From positions 36,445 through 100,444 of the forward strand of contig NW_024086611.1 in assembly GCF_009730915.1 (NCBI RefSeq): DNA of 64,000 nucleotides, written 5' to 3'. Below are positions 1 through 10,902 of this stretch, piece by piece. The stretch comes from Dioscorea cayenensis subsp. rotundata. Taxonomy: Eukaryota > Streptophyta > Magnoliopsida > Dioscoreales > Dioscoreaceae. How positions within the stretch are numbered: the first letter of the stretch is position 1; every line of letters begins with the position of its first letter. Under the pieces are notes generated by a model. The model saw nothing but the letters and a program-made list of their open reading frames with translations, did no database searches and had not been told where the DNA came from. The position numbers were made by a program, and so were the translations under genes.

Positions 1-120
1 AAGGGAGAAGAGGGTTTTTTGGTGAAGAGAGGAGGGTTTCTTAGGATTTCTGAGCCGACGAGAGGATTTCAGCGCGCCGAGGAGAGGGTTTTCTCGGTGA
101 AGAAGAGGGTTTTCTTAGAG
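1..120 (+). repeat. Left terminal inverted repeat (inner part)
   Basis: Pairs with 3090-3209 on the opposite strand at about 98% identity. It carries repeated GAGGGTTT-like blocks. The outer part of this arm would lie before base 1. Confidence 0.85.
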
Positions 121-329
121 AAATTGTTTTCTTAGAGCGATTTATTGAAGTCCGGTGTGTTGATTGGCAATTGACAAGTGTTTTGATCTCATCGAACTGT
201 TCAATTGCTGATTTGAAGGTCTCATTGAAGGAATCATTCATCGCCTCCAAGAAATCCTGAAATTTTCATCTGTTTTTCCAATATACACATTCTTAGGTTT
301 TTTTTTGTACACTATATTTTGAATTCTGT

Positions 330-700
330 ATTATGAATACTGATTGGAATAAAATAAGATATTATGAATACTGATTGGAATAAAAACAGATCTTATGAAT
401 TTTGTATTATGAATATTGTATTGGAATAAATTCTGCTATTATGAATTCTGTATAATTAATACTGTATTGGAATAAAATCTGGTATTATGGATTATGTATT
501 ATGAATACTGTATTGGAATAAAATAAGATATTATGAATACTGATTGGAATAAAAACAGATCTTATGAATTCTGTATTATGAATATTGTATTGGAATAAAT
601 TCTGGTATTATGAATTCTGTATAATTAATACTGTATTGGAATAAAATCTGGTATTATGGATTCTGTATTATGAATACTGTATTGGTATTATAAATTTGGC
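330..700 (+). repeat. AT-rich tandem repeat, about 181-bp higher-order unit
   Basis: Short units built on TATTATGAAT and CTGTATTGGAATAAA recur about every 30 bases. A larger unit repeats once: the block at about 349-529 reappears at about 530-690 with few changes. Confidence 0.85.
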
Positions 701-734
701 AATGTTCTTCACAAAAATAGTGATATTTGCTAAC

Positions 735-960
735 ATTCACAGCTGATCAAAAAACCCCTGGACATTCACAGCTAACATTCACAGCTGATAAAAAAACCCT
801 TGGACATTTATAGCTAACATTCACATAACATTCACAGCTGATCAAAAAAACCCTTGGACATTCATAGCTAACATTCACAGCTAACATTCACACCTGATCT
901 TTGCTAACATTCTCTAGTTCACAGCTAACATTCACAGCTTATCAAAAAACCAAAATAACA
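735..960 (+). repeat. Short tandem repeats (ACATTCACAGCT family)
   Basis: ACATTCACAGCT followed by GATCAAAAAACCC recurs several times with irregular spacing. It is non-coding and internal to the MULE-like element. Confidence 0.75.
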
Positions 961-1618
961 AAAATGAAACATTCTCATAGCAGCACCCTTGGACATTCAC
1001 AGCTGACCTGCAGAAGTCCCACTTCCTGGTGGCAGCCATACCCTCCTTCTCTTGTCAGCACCTCCTACTCTAGCAGTATCCTTGGCCTTCTTTTGTTCCA
1101 CATTTGATCCATTTTGTGTCTCCTTGTTGCTAGTATTTGTAAATTTTTTCACACCCCTTGTCAGCAGTTTTAGAATTTTGAGTTGAGTCCCTCCTGATGG
1201 TTGTTCCAGATTAACTGTATGCAAAGTATCTGTGTTGGCCTTCATTGTTAAAGTAGAAAACATAAATCAGTCAGTGGCACTAAACTACAAGACTAAAATT
1301 AAATACTAAACTTTAGAAAAAAATAGTTATCCAACCTGTGCCATTGGATGCTCAATCCCTATATTAGCTCCTGAAGATGTATTTGTTGTTGCAGGTGGCA
1401 CACTCTTGTGGCTCTCCTCTGTGCTCAACCTTAATTCACTAAGTGAGCTTGGAGTGGTTGTCCCATGAACTTTATAAGAGGCACATATGAAGTTAGTTAT
1501 AAGAAAAAAAATTAAATCCAAGTACATTTAAACATTTAAACAATACAGAATTTAAATCCAAGTACAACCATATTTGCAATGAACATGTGGAAAAAAATCT
1601 AAACAACACAAAAATTTA

Positions 1619-2775
1619 CTTAGGAGCATGCTCGAATGAAACACAATAAATTATAACTGAATTCATACTTAGAAGCATGTTGTTATGCAAAACCTTTCCA
1701 GAGCATGCCATTAAAAAAAAAAGCAGAACAACATATTTTAAGTTTCATATTAACTTTAAATGGGAGGCAACAACCTCAACCATATTAGCATTCCATATAT
1801 ATGTGATGCCAATCAATGGGAGAAATAAACATGAGAAAAAAATTTAAATCCAAGTATAGGCATGCTTTATGAAAGGCACATATGAAGTTAGTTATAAGAA
1901 AAAAATTAAATCCAAGTACATTGAAACATTTAAACATAAGGACCAACAAGAGAAGAAGAAGAAGAAGAAGAAGAAGAAGAAGAAGAAGAAGAAGAAGCAC
2001 TGTTTTTCTTTGAAAGTTAGAGAAGAAGACTAGGTCAAGAAGAGCTGCATAACTTTGTATTATACCCAAATACCAAAGGCATCACATGTGTCTGTGTCTA
2101 TTGACAGCACTGAATGAGCCAAAACAACTTTTCCAAATTACCTGCTTTCTTCCATTGACAAACATTAAAAAAAAATCTACTTATGTTTTTTTTTATATTA
2201 TTTCAAAAGTTCAAATAGTGTAGATCATCTTAAGTTGCATCATAACAAATCCATCATCCTTTTAAGTTATATCATCTGACATTATGACCTCTAAGTTAAA
2301 GTTCATATGACATTGTGTCTTCTCATTCAATATCAACATTATATAATGAAAGTGATGTAAGATGAAGACTAATTCTGAAGAAGCTAGCCATCTTAGTACT
2401 ACTCTTACCCAAAAAATACTTAAGATGAAGACATTGAAGAAGCTAGCCATTAAATGAAATTTATAAATCATGATATGGTTTTATATCGTGATATTTATGT
2501 TAAATTGAACTGATTGTACTCACTCAATTTTTTTTCACATATTCTTTATCAATAAAAAAAATATGAGTAACATCAAAATGGACACACCTTGATCAATATC
2601 ATACAAAATCTCTGTACATTAAAAAAAAGAACAGAAAAGATTAAAATTAAAGTTAAAAAAATTTAACTTTAATTAACTTAGAAGCATGCTCGAATGAAAC
2701 ACAATAACTTAAAACTAAATTCATACTATAGAAGCATGTTGTTATACAGAGCCTTTCCTTTCCAGAGCATGCCGA
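1619..2775 (+). repeat. Internal direct repeat pair in the MULE-like element
   Basis: About 95 bases at 1619-1713 recur at about 2673-2775. Both contain GCATGCTCGAATGAAACACA and end near CCAGAGCATGCC. A second shorter pair, around 1490-1527 and 1883-1920, shares AAATCCAAGTACAT. These suggest internal duplication. No gene is seen between them. Confidence 0.75.
1951..1998 (+). repeat. (AAG)n microsatellite
   Basis: About 16 AAG units. On the minus strand it reads as poly-leucine and creates a spurious open frame. Confidence 0.95.
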
Positions 2776-3089
2776 TGCAAACAAAAAAGAGATTTAAAGA
2801 CATATTTCATATCAACTTTAGATGAAAAATAACATTTCCATCATTTTCATATCAAAGGATTTTCAAGAAAAGTATGAGGAATCAGGGCTTTCGAAGAGAG
2901 CACTCACAATATTCTGGTGCATCTTCTCCCTCTTGTCGTCTTTCCCAGTTAACCGTCATTTTGCCTACACCTCCCTCAGTAGCACCCGATTTTTCACTCT
3001 CTACACTGAAGAAACCCTCTTTTCGGCACTATAACCCTCCAACAGACCCTTTTTCTCTACACTGAAACAATCTTCTACCCACTTCAACC

Positions 3090-3556
3090 CTCTAAGAAAA
3101 CCCTCTTCTTCACCGAGAAAACCCTCTCCTCGGCGCGCTGAAATCCTCTCGTCGGCTCAGAAACCCTAAGAAACCCTCCTCTCTTCACCGAAAAACCCTC
3201 TTCTCCCTTCGTTTCTCGGTGGGTTGGTGGGAAAGAAGCTGCAGCCGATGCGACCGTTGAAGAGAGTCTTGCCCGACGCGTGGCCAAGGGTTTATGCCAT
3301 CACGTGAGTGGGGGGCTGACTCGACCATACCTGCTGATGTGGAAACACATGAGAAACATTCAGATTGCTGACGAGGCTGCCACATCATAAAATTTGGACC
3401 GGAGATGCCCGGGTGACCAACCGGTGAAAGACAATCAAAGTTAGGTATCCTTTTTGATTCAAATTAAACTTTGGACCCCAAACTGATAATCGACAAAAGT
3501 TTGGTACCCCCCCAAACTGATATGAGCGAGTAAATCCAAAGCCAAATAAAACCCCA
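3090..3556 (-). repeat. Right terminal inverted repeat
   Basis: Bases 3090-3209 pair with 1-120. The outer part, 3210 to about 3556, reads outwards with motifs such as AGTTTGGGG and CCACATCAGC that are common at plant MULE ends. The partner of this outer part is not in the window, so the exact terminus near 3556 is an estimate. Confidence 0.6.
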
Positions 3557-3574
3557 TAGCTTAAATTAACCAAG

Positions 3575-4710
3575 CCCCAAGAAAAAGAGGGTTAGTGATG
3601 TTGGCTAAGAAGGGGAACATGAGTACTTTGAGAGAACCCGATTCTATGTATTTTGTTCTCCTATACAAAGAAAGTTTGCTAACTACTAATGATTTACCCT
3701 CTACTTTGCCTAGTTCTATTTTGGATCTTTTGTAGGTATATGAGGATGTGTTCCCTTATGAGGTCCCACCTAGGCTACCACGAAGCGAGGAATCGAACAT
3801 TAAGTTGGTTTGATAACATGAGCACCATTGCCTAATCGGCCACCTTACCGCACCAATCCGAATGAGACAAAAGAAATCTAGCATCAAGTTTAAGAACTAC
3901 TCAACAACAGTTACATAAGGGAAGGTCTCTCTCCTTTTGCAGTCTCAGTTATTTTAGTTCCTAAGAAAGATGGTTCTTAGAGAATGTGTGTAGATTGTAG
4001 AGCCATTAACAACATAATTGTGAGGTAGAGGTATAGACATCCCATACCTAGACTTGATGATATGCTTGATGAACTTAGTGGATCTATTATCTTCTCGAAG
4101 ATAAACTTGCATAGTGGCTATCACTAAATTAGAATGAAAGAGGGTGATGAGTGGAAAATGGCATTTAAAACAAAATTTGGATTATATGAATGGTTAGTCA
4201 TGCCTTTTGGTTTAACAAATACACCTAGTACTTTCATGAGATTGATGAACCATGTACTTAGAGTGTTCATCAGAAAATTTGTGGTAGTTTGCTTTGATGA
4301 TATCTTAATTTTCAGCCGTCTTTAGATGATCATATTGACCATTTACGTAATCTACTTGCTGTTTTGAGAAAAGAACAATTGTATGTCAACCTTACAAAGT
4401 GCACCTTTTGCACCAACAAATTTGTGTTTCTTGGCTTTGTGGTTTCATCTCAAGGTGTTGAGGTAGATGAAGACAAGATCAAAGCGGTACATGAGTGGGC
4501 AACACCCCAAAATGTGAGCCAAGTGAGAAACTTCCTAGGACTTGCAGGCTTTTACCACAGTTTCGTAAAGGATTTCAGCACCATTGTCGCTCCAATTAAT
4601 GAAATTGACAATAAAAGAAGTACCATTCAAATGGGAGGCATCACAAGAAAAGGTATTTCAAAAATTGAAGGACAAATTGACATCCACACCACTACTTGCA
4701 CTTCCTGACT
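3575..4710 (+). pseudogene. Ty3/gypsy reverse transcriptase remnant
   Basis: Upstream, frames read LPSSILDLL then YEDVFPYEVPPRLP, the usual lead into gypsy reverse transcriptase. The core follows: VPKKDG-like, [24 protein letters not shown], then [20 protein letters not shown]. The catalytic box is FDDILIFS, keeping both aspartates. The thumb region contains FLGFVVSSQGVEVDEDKIKA and VRNFLGLAGFYHSFVKDFS. Several stops and frameshifts occur (for example at 4324), so no full polymerase can be made. The family call rests on motif order. Confidence 0.85.
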
Positions 4711-4729
4711 TTGGTAAGATTTTTGTAAT

Positions 4730-5110
4730 ATAATGTGATGCAAGTGGTGTAGGTATTGGCGGGGTGCTTGTGCGAGAAGGTAGGCTCATTTCTTATTTTA
4801 GTGAGAAGTTAAGTGGTCCAGCTCTCAATTATTCTGTTTATGATAAGGAATTATATGCGCTTGCGAGGGCATTGGAACTTGCCAACATTACTTATGGCCT
4901 AAAGATTTTGTGATACATTCTAAAATGAATCATTAAAGCATCTTAAGAGTCAATTAAAACTAAACCGTAGACATGCAAAATGGAGTGAGTTCATTGACTC
5001 TTTTCCTTACATTATCAAGTACAAGAAAGGGAAGGATAACCTTATAGCTGATGCACTGTCTAGGCGTCATGCTTTGATGTCCCAACTAGATGCTAAAATT
5101 CTAGGTTTAG
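4730..5110 (+). pseudogene. Ty3/gypsy RNase H remnant
   Basis: Frames read [17 protein letters not shown], then [20 protein letters not shown] with KELYAL after it, the standard gypsy RNase H core. Near 5070 comes [10 protein letters not shown], the conserved end of the domain. Frame changes and stops interrupt it. Confidence 0.8.
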
Positions 5111-5229
5111 AGAGCATTAAAGAGTTATATACTAAAGATTCATAACTTGATGAACCCTACTCTAAATGTAGTACAAGAAAAGGTTGGGAAAAGTTTCTCT
5201 TGCATAATGGTTTCTTGTTTCAAGCTAAC

Positions 5230-6540
5230 AAATTGTGTATACTAGATGGCTTTGTTCGCTTATTACTCTTGCAGGAAGCAAATAGAGGCAGTCTAATGGG
5301 CCACTTTGGTGCCAAGAAGACAGAAAATGTGCTGATCGACCATTTCTTTTGAGCGCTACATACAGCGTGATGTTGAGAGCTACATACAGCGATGCTAGAC
5401 GTGCCACAAAGCTAAGTCTCGTTTAAACCTACATTGATTGTATACTCCCTTACCTATTCTTAGTGCACCATGAGAAGATATTTCTATGGATTTTGTTCTT
5501 GGATTACCACGGACTAAGAGGGGAAGGGATTATTCTATATTTGTGGTAGATGATAGGTTTAGCATGATGGCTCATTTGATTCCCTATCATAAGATCGATG
5601 ATGCTTCACATGTTGTTGATCTATTTTTTTAGGGAAGTGGTGCAACTACATAATGTGCCACAAACCATTGCCTCAGATTGTCATATCAAGTTCTTGATCT
5701 ATTTTTGAAAAACCTTGTGGGGAACGCTAGGAACCAAGCTATTATTTTCCACTACGTGTCACCCCCAGACAGGTGGGCATAAAGAAGTTGTGAACCACAC
5801 ACTATCCATGATATTAAAAACAATTTTAAAGAAGAATTTAAAGATGTGGGAGGAGTGTCTACCATGTCGAATTCGCATATAACAGGGCGATACATTCCAC
5901 CACTAAATTTTGTCCATTCGATATTATATTAGGAACAAGCTAATATAGATACAAGCAAGCGTTCTGAATATGTAAAGAAAATACATGAAAGAATGAAGGA
6001 TAACATTGATAAAATCACTCAGCAGTATGAAAAGCGAGCGAACAAAGGAAGAAATAAGATACTGTTTGAGCCGGGCGACCTAGTGTGGATATATTTACGT
6101 AAAGAGCATTTTCTGGTGCACCGCAAGTGCAAGTTGCAACCACGAGATGATGGACCATTCCAAGTGCTTGAGAAGATCATTGACAATGCGTACAAGATCG
6201 AGCTTCTAAGAGAGTATGGTATTAGTGCTACTTTTAAAGTTACAGACCTTTCACCTTTTTTTGGTTTAATCTAGTCAAGGAGGACTCCTTTTCAAGAGGG
6301 GGAGGATGATGAGGACATCACTTCCATGCCAACTACACCACCTACGGATGGCAATACTTCAACTGGTATAGAAGAAGAAGCATATCAAGAACCATTTTAC
6401 ACGAAACCGTGCTAAACAAATCCAAAACCAGGTGAATGCTAACTTAAGCTTATTCTTAAATTATATTGAAATGGTGGTGTTTCCAATTCTTTTTAACTTA
6501 ATTGCACTTAGGTGTACCGGAAATGAAGACATAATTCCAG
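5230..6540 (+). pseudogene. Ty3/gypsy integrase and polyprotein C-terminus remnant
   Basis: The start reads LLQEANRGSLMGHFGAKKT, the integrase zinc-binding region. A central piece around 5480-5780 contains DFVLGLPRT-like and IASDCHIKF-like core strings. The best-preserved part is 5993-6274: KITQQYEKRANKGR, FEPGDLVWIYLRKEHF, LLREYGISATFKVTDLSPF. The tail follows with FQEGEDDEDI, then TRNRAKQIQNQVNANL and ALRCTGNED, as in many plant gypsy polyproteins. Stops and frameshifts mean it is dead. Confidence 0.8.
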
Positions 6541-6559
6541 ACTTAGTCAAACAAGAGAA

Positions 6560-7250
6560 TAGCAAAAGAGAAACATTTGGAGCTATGCCACATGTGGGCC
6601 TCACATTCACGTACACGTCCAAAAAGGAAATTGTACCTATCTTTGCTGGCCCCGCTCAAACTGAAGGAGATGTGGTTTCTTTTTATGACAAATCAGGCCA
6701 AAATATTTCTTTCCTAAACCAACCCAATTTTTTGAAGAAAATAAAATCAAATCCCAATCAACCAGGAAATCAAGTATCATAAATTCAAGGATGAGAGATT
6801 GCACCTGCCATATTCACGTTCTACAGTACCTCATGTTACTATATTTAGATTGATTTTCTAGCCAATTTTATGTTTCTATTTTAGATTGTTTTCTGAGCAA
6901 ATTTCAATTTACTATTTTTAGATTGATTCCGTAGCCAATTTTAATAAGATAGTTTTCTTGTATCCCAAGTTTAAGTCAGCTATAAATAGCCTTATACTTT
7001 CTCCCTTGGAGGATGGAACTTTGATTATTATTCACGAAATAAGAGTTGTCTTACTACCATTGTTCTTGTGAGTTCTCCCTAATTCGTGAGAGAAAAGTTT
7101 CAGCTTTCTCCTAATGTGTGCTCTACGCTTCCGGGCGTTTTGTGTGGATTAGTTTCCGGTTTGTGGTTCTGTGATTGTTCGGACAGCAGGTCGGAGTTCT
7201 TAAAGCTTCGGATCTCAAGTCAAAAATAATCAATGTAAGAATTTCTAAGA
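6560..7250 (+). repeat. Probable 3' LTR of the gypsy remnant
   Basis: After the polyprotein end the sequence becomes non-coding, with TATAAATAG at about 6980 and a transcript-start-like CT-rich stretch after it, as expected of an LTR. No second copy lies in the window to define its borders, so both ends are estimates. Confidence 0.45.
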
Positions 7251-7319
7251 CCAATGACATTTTTATGTAAGTTCATTTTTTTTTTTCTAAATTTGCATTA
7301 TTAACATTTGTCTTCAATG

Positions 7320-7740
7320 TAGGATAAGATGTTGACCTTGAAACAATATGCATCTTTTACAAAATTTAGATCAAGAAACTCAAACCTACTCCAATACATG
7401 AATTGCCCTTTCTATTAAATTTGTTGGTGGAGAGAAGAAAAGAAAAGTCTATGGTCTTAGCTCTCAAGCATCTTCCTATTATGGATGCTCCAATTCAAAT
7501 GTCAATAACTCAACTACAAAATCTCCTGTTCTGCAAAATAATGAAGATTTACAAAATGAGTTAGTATCTGTATGTAATCTACTACAAATCCCAAGAAGGC
7601 CGGCATCAGCAAAAACTTCGAGAAACTCGATAAGAGATGGCTGAAATGAGGAGGATGCTATAATTATTTCTATCTCAAAATCAAGCACCTTCTCAAATAA
7701 ATCATGGAGGTCATGATGAAGATGGTGATCTTGCTCCACC
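7320..7740 (+). pseudogene. CACTA-associated plant transposase C-terminal remnant
   Basis: Frame segments read KFVGGEKKRKVYGLSSQASS. The string KKRKVYGLSSQAS resembles the C-terminal part of plant transposases of the Ptta/En/Spm type. It then continues through a glutamine- and serine-rich tail with stops. Only this fragment remains. Its place beside a true CACTA terminus supports the call; the family assignment is from memory of the motif, not a search. Confidence 0.45.
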
Positions 7741-8059
7741 GAGTTAATTGTTGTTATTCCTATATTGTGGCTTATTTGTCATATTTGTTGATTGCTTGTG
7801 ATACTTTTGAGTTTTACTACTTGCCACTTACGTTACCTATGTGTGCTTGCACTTATTTTCAACATGACTTGTGTTATTTTTTAATGCTTTTGGCAAGGTT
7901 TAATATAATCTTTCGTACTTGGTTATGATACATTGCAATTGTTATTTTTAGCACATTATATTAACAAAATATTGATTACTCTAAATGAATGATTTAATAC
8001 AGATTTTTGTATTATAATTTATAATATAATTATAAAATAAATAATTTAAATTTTATTTA

Positions 8060-8594
8060 ATGTTAGTAAGGGATTACTCAGGAAATAATCCCATTTTCAA
8101 TCTTTATAATTACCCAAGGGTCATCTAGGAAATAATCCCTTAGTATATTTAGAAATAGATTACCAAGGATACGATTCATTTCTACTCCATCCAAATACTA
8201 ATGAATTACCCTGGAAAAAATTCCAGGAAATATTACACAGGGATCACCCATAGATTTAACATTTAAATTTTTGAAAATTTAACAATAGATTACCTAGGAA
8301 AAAATCTCTCGTTACATTACCTAGGATTGCCAAGGAAATGTTCCGTAGTAAATTCCTTGTCTTTTATAAATTTGTTAACATAAATTACCTAGGAAATTTA
8401 TTATTTACTCCCGAAATAATTTGTTGCTATTTAATGAGAGATTATAAAATCCCTAGGAAAATTATTACCCACGAGGCTTTTACCCAGGGATGTCAATTCC
8501 CAGGATAATCCTCGCTAAATAATATATTACATAGGGATTTTAGCATTTTAGCTATGGAATTTTCCTAAGCTAATTACTGTTTTTTGTTGTAGTG
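8060..8594 (+). repeat. CACTA sub-terminal repeats and terminus
   Basis: Units of the type TTACCTAGGAAATAATCCC, with CCTAGG or close variants, occur more than ten times in both orientations up to the terminal TTTTTTGTTGTAGTG at 8580-8594. Dense short sub-terminal repeats are the transposase-binding sites of CACTA elements. Confidence 0.8.
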
Positions 8595-8719
8595 GTAATA
8601 CTCGATTTATAATGATGACTTACCACCATTATTCGTGTAGTTGATTTCTTTAATGCAAGCATACAGATTTTATGGATTAATGTGTATAAATATTAATTCA
8701 CTTATGATTAATTTTTGGA

Positions 8720-9700
8720 TCAAGTGGGAGAATCTTAGTTTAAATTTAGTTCGGATTTAAATTATCTTCATGATAATTTAAAATTAAGCGGATTTAAACA
8801 ACTATAGTAATCCATAACATTATATTTTGATGAGGACATGACTAGCAAAACTCCTATTCAAGTTCCAATTGGTCCAGTCACTCGTTCGCAAATTAAGCAA
8901 TTCAAGGAGGCTTTAAATTGGTTGATTAAAGAAATTTGGGTGCAACCTAATCTGTTAAGGCCCATTAAAGGTGATAAAGGTGTGTCACATGGAGGAAAAT
9001 CTATCATTCAAATTCGACTTTGTAAACAAAATTTTTAAGGATGCAACATAAGAGGAACAAATCAAAATTAAAGATTTCTTACCATTTTAGCTTCACTATA
9101 GAATCAACTTTAGCAAAATAATTATTATATTATTCCTTATTTAGTTTGACTTAATTTGGAGATTGTAAGGCTTGAATGCCAAGAAATTAGTATAAGGCTT
9201 GCATGCCAAGAAATTAGTATTTTCCCTATTTAGTTTGAATAATTTAGGAATTTTAGTATTAATTTAAAGATTTTGTTAATTGCCAAAATTCACTGACTCC
9301 TCTATTTAAGAAGTCTAATAAGCTAAAATAATCAAATTACCATTTACCACAAAATTGTGAGATTCTTTTGGAATTCCCTTTTGATTTTTGAAAACTATTC
9401 AATCTTATCGGAGTTTCTGTGGTGCTTAACCATTGACTTATCGAACAACCTTCAGCAACTGCTCGTGGCGTCTTCATATACCGATGTTCTTACTTGATAT
9501 TGGACTGTTACGGGATTCGTCATGAGTTGGCGGATTCATATCACATTTGAATCCTATATTAATCCTAATTGGTATTTTTTATAATGATCTATTTTAATAT
9601 TTAAAGTGGAGCAAATTCTTTGATGGAAAGGATTAGAGGTCCCAGATCTAACATTCTCGTGATTACTCAACTCCATCGACAGACATCGACAAAGAAAATA
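8720..9700 (+). mobile_element. LTR-retrotransposon 3' remnant
   Basis: The short coding piece at 8838-9038 contains PIGPVTRSQIKQFKEALNWL, a typical end of plant gypsy polyproteins (normally GPMTRARAKxFKEAL). It is followed by about 650 bases of non-coding LTR-like DNA. At 8722 AAGTGGGAG resembles a polypurine tract of a different, copia-type element, so remnants may be mixed. No LTR pair is visible. Confidence 0.5.
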
Positions 9701-10902
9701 AATAGATTGTAAGGATCTTAAATTTTTTTCAAGTGCAGCATTTGGTTTCTTTAAGTGTAGATGTCAGTCTCTTTGTTGTCCTGTATAATTTGCTATGGTG
9801 GGAGGTAAGTGATCTTGCTTCCGCCATTATTTAATTATTTAGATTTACCGACATATTAGATGTTATTTTCTAATTTTTATGATATGATATATTTAAATGT
9901 TTAGATGTTATATGCCTTGGATTAATTTCTAACAATAAGTACCAATCAGAAACAAATCCAATAGAATGGGAAAAAAATGAGTGTTTATTATGTGTGATTG
10001 TGGTTTACTTTTTAAAATATTTGGAAATTGCATTTTGTCTTTAGTTTCTTCATCTAACGAAACAAAGAAAACAGTACTTCTCCACTATTTTTTTTTTCTT
10101 CTTCTTTTTTCCCGTCTTTCACACGGATGCAAAGACACAACATAAATAAATAAATAAATAAATGTCTATGTAAGATTCTAAACTTTTTCCAAGCCCATGC
10201 AATTCATGCACGTACGTCCGCAACCTCATCCCCGTCAAACGCTACAAACAAACACTATTGCCTGTCATGATTCACTCTCCGTTTTGCCCCTAATTATAAG
10301 ACTTTATTAATTCATATATATAAATATATATTCAAAGAAGTGGCCATGCAATACAGGAAGATCATGTTCATATATATCCTAACCGACAAAGCATGGTGGT
10401 GGTTTAATGACTCTAATCCCCCACCAATTTCTGCTACGAAATCACTTTTTGATTCCCAGCCTCAAAGTTCAAAACCACCCCAAGGCTTTCCCACACCTTT
10501 TTCACTTTCTCGATCATTAATTCACCTAGGTGTCCATATTATATATGAACATATATATACTTCATAGACTTGTTGGCTCTCCCTTTCTTTTCTAGCGTGT
10601 TCATCGTTAGTGGCCTCAAAGTTTGACAAGCAAAAGTACTTGGACTTTGAAAAAGAGTGTCACCATCTTTTATTCATTTTGCACCTAATCCAAGCATGAT
10701 TCAGATAGAAACATTCTCAAGCTAATTGCATAACAGTACATGACTGACCAAAGCTAGCTAATTCAATCTCACTATAATTAATGATATTTTCTCATGCTCC
10801 AAGACAAACCTCTCTTTGTAGTTAGGATCAGGAGCTTTTTGTCACCGAGCACAAGATCTAAATAAGATCTCCCCCTTTTTTTTCTTTTTTTCTTTTTTTA
10901 AG
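9701..10902. other. Intergenic AT-rich DNA
   Basis: No gene is seen. It holds a (TAAA)n microsatellite at about 10143-10162 and ordinary AT-rich sequence. The part next to 10903 is presumably the 3' UTR and downstream region of the WIP gene. Confidence 0.6.

Larger units (their letters stand above)
1..3560. mobile_element. Mutator-like (MULE) non-autonomous element, left end outside window
   Basis: The first 120 bases are the reverse complement of 3090-3209 with about two mismatches, so the window opens inside one terminal inverted repeat. The matching right-hand repeat continues outwards to about 3556, which implies arms of several hundred bases, typical of MULEs. The interior has no intact transposase. 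It is made of AT-rich tandem repeats, a trinucleotide run and an internal duplicated block. The TIR family and the missing left end are inferred; the inverted repeat itself is seen directly. Confidence 0.6.
3575..7250 (+). mobile_element. Degenerate Ty3/gypsy retrotransposon (pol and 3' LTR)
   Basis: Fragments on one strand follow the gypsy order: end of protease, reverse transcriptase, RNase H, integrase, polyprotein tail, then an LTR-like region with a TATAAATAG box near 6980. Many stops and frameshifts make it inactive. No 5' LTR or gag is recognised; the left neighbour is the MULE-like repeat. Confidence 0.8.
7260..8594 (+). mobile_element. CACTA (En/Spm) element, right-hand part
   Basis: The right terminus at 8594 is the exact inverse of CACTACAACAAAAAACA, the hallmark CACTA end. 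It is preceded by about 530 bases of sub-terminal repeats and, further in, by a transposase-like coding tail. No left CACTA terminus is found in the window, so this is a 3' fragment. Confidence 0.75.

Noticed and set aside
1785-2069. Minus-strand frame with a long leucine run
   Set aside because: The leucines come from the (AAG)n microsatellite; nothing conserved surrounds it.
6432-6782. Independent 116-codon gene
   Set aside because: Its first third continues the gypsy polyprotein tail (QNQVNANL...ALRCTGNED) and the rest runs into LTR-like DNA.
7479-7739. Minus-strand frame in the CACTA fragment
   Set aside because: Antisense to the plus-strand transposase-like reading KKRKVYGLSSQAS.
10340-10567. 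Plus-strand frame of 75 codons
   Set aside because: AT-rich, no conserved features, no splice context; probably chance.
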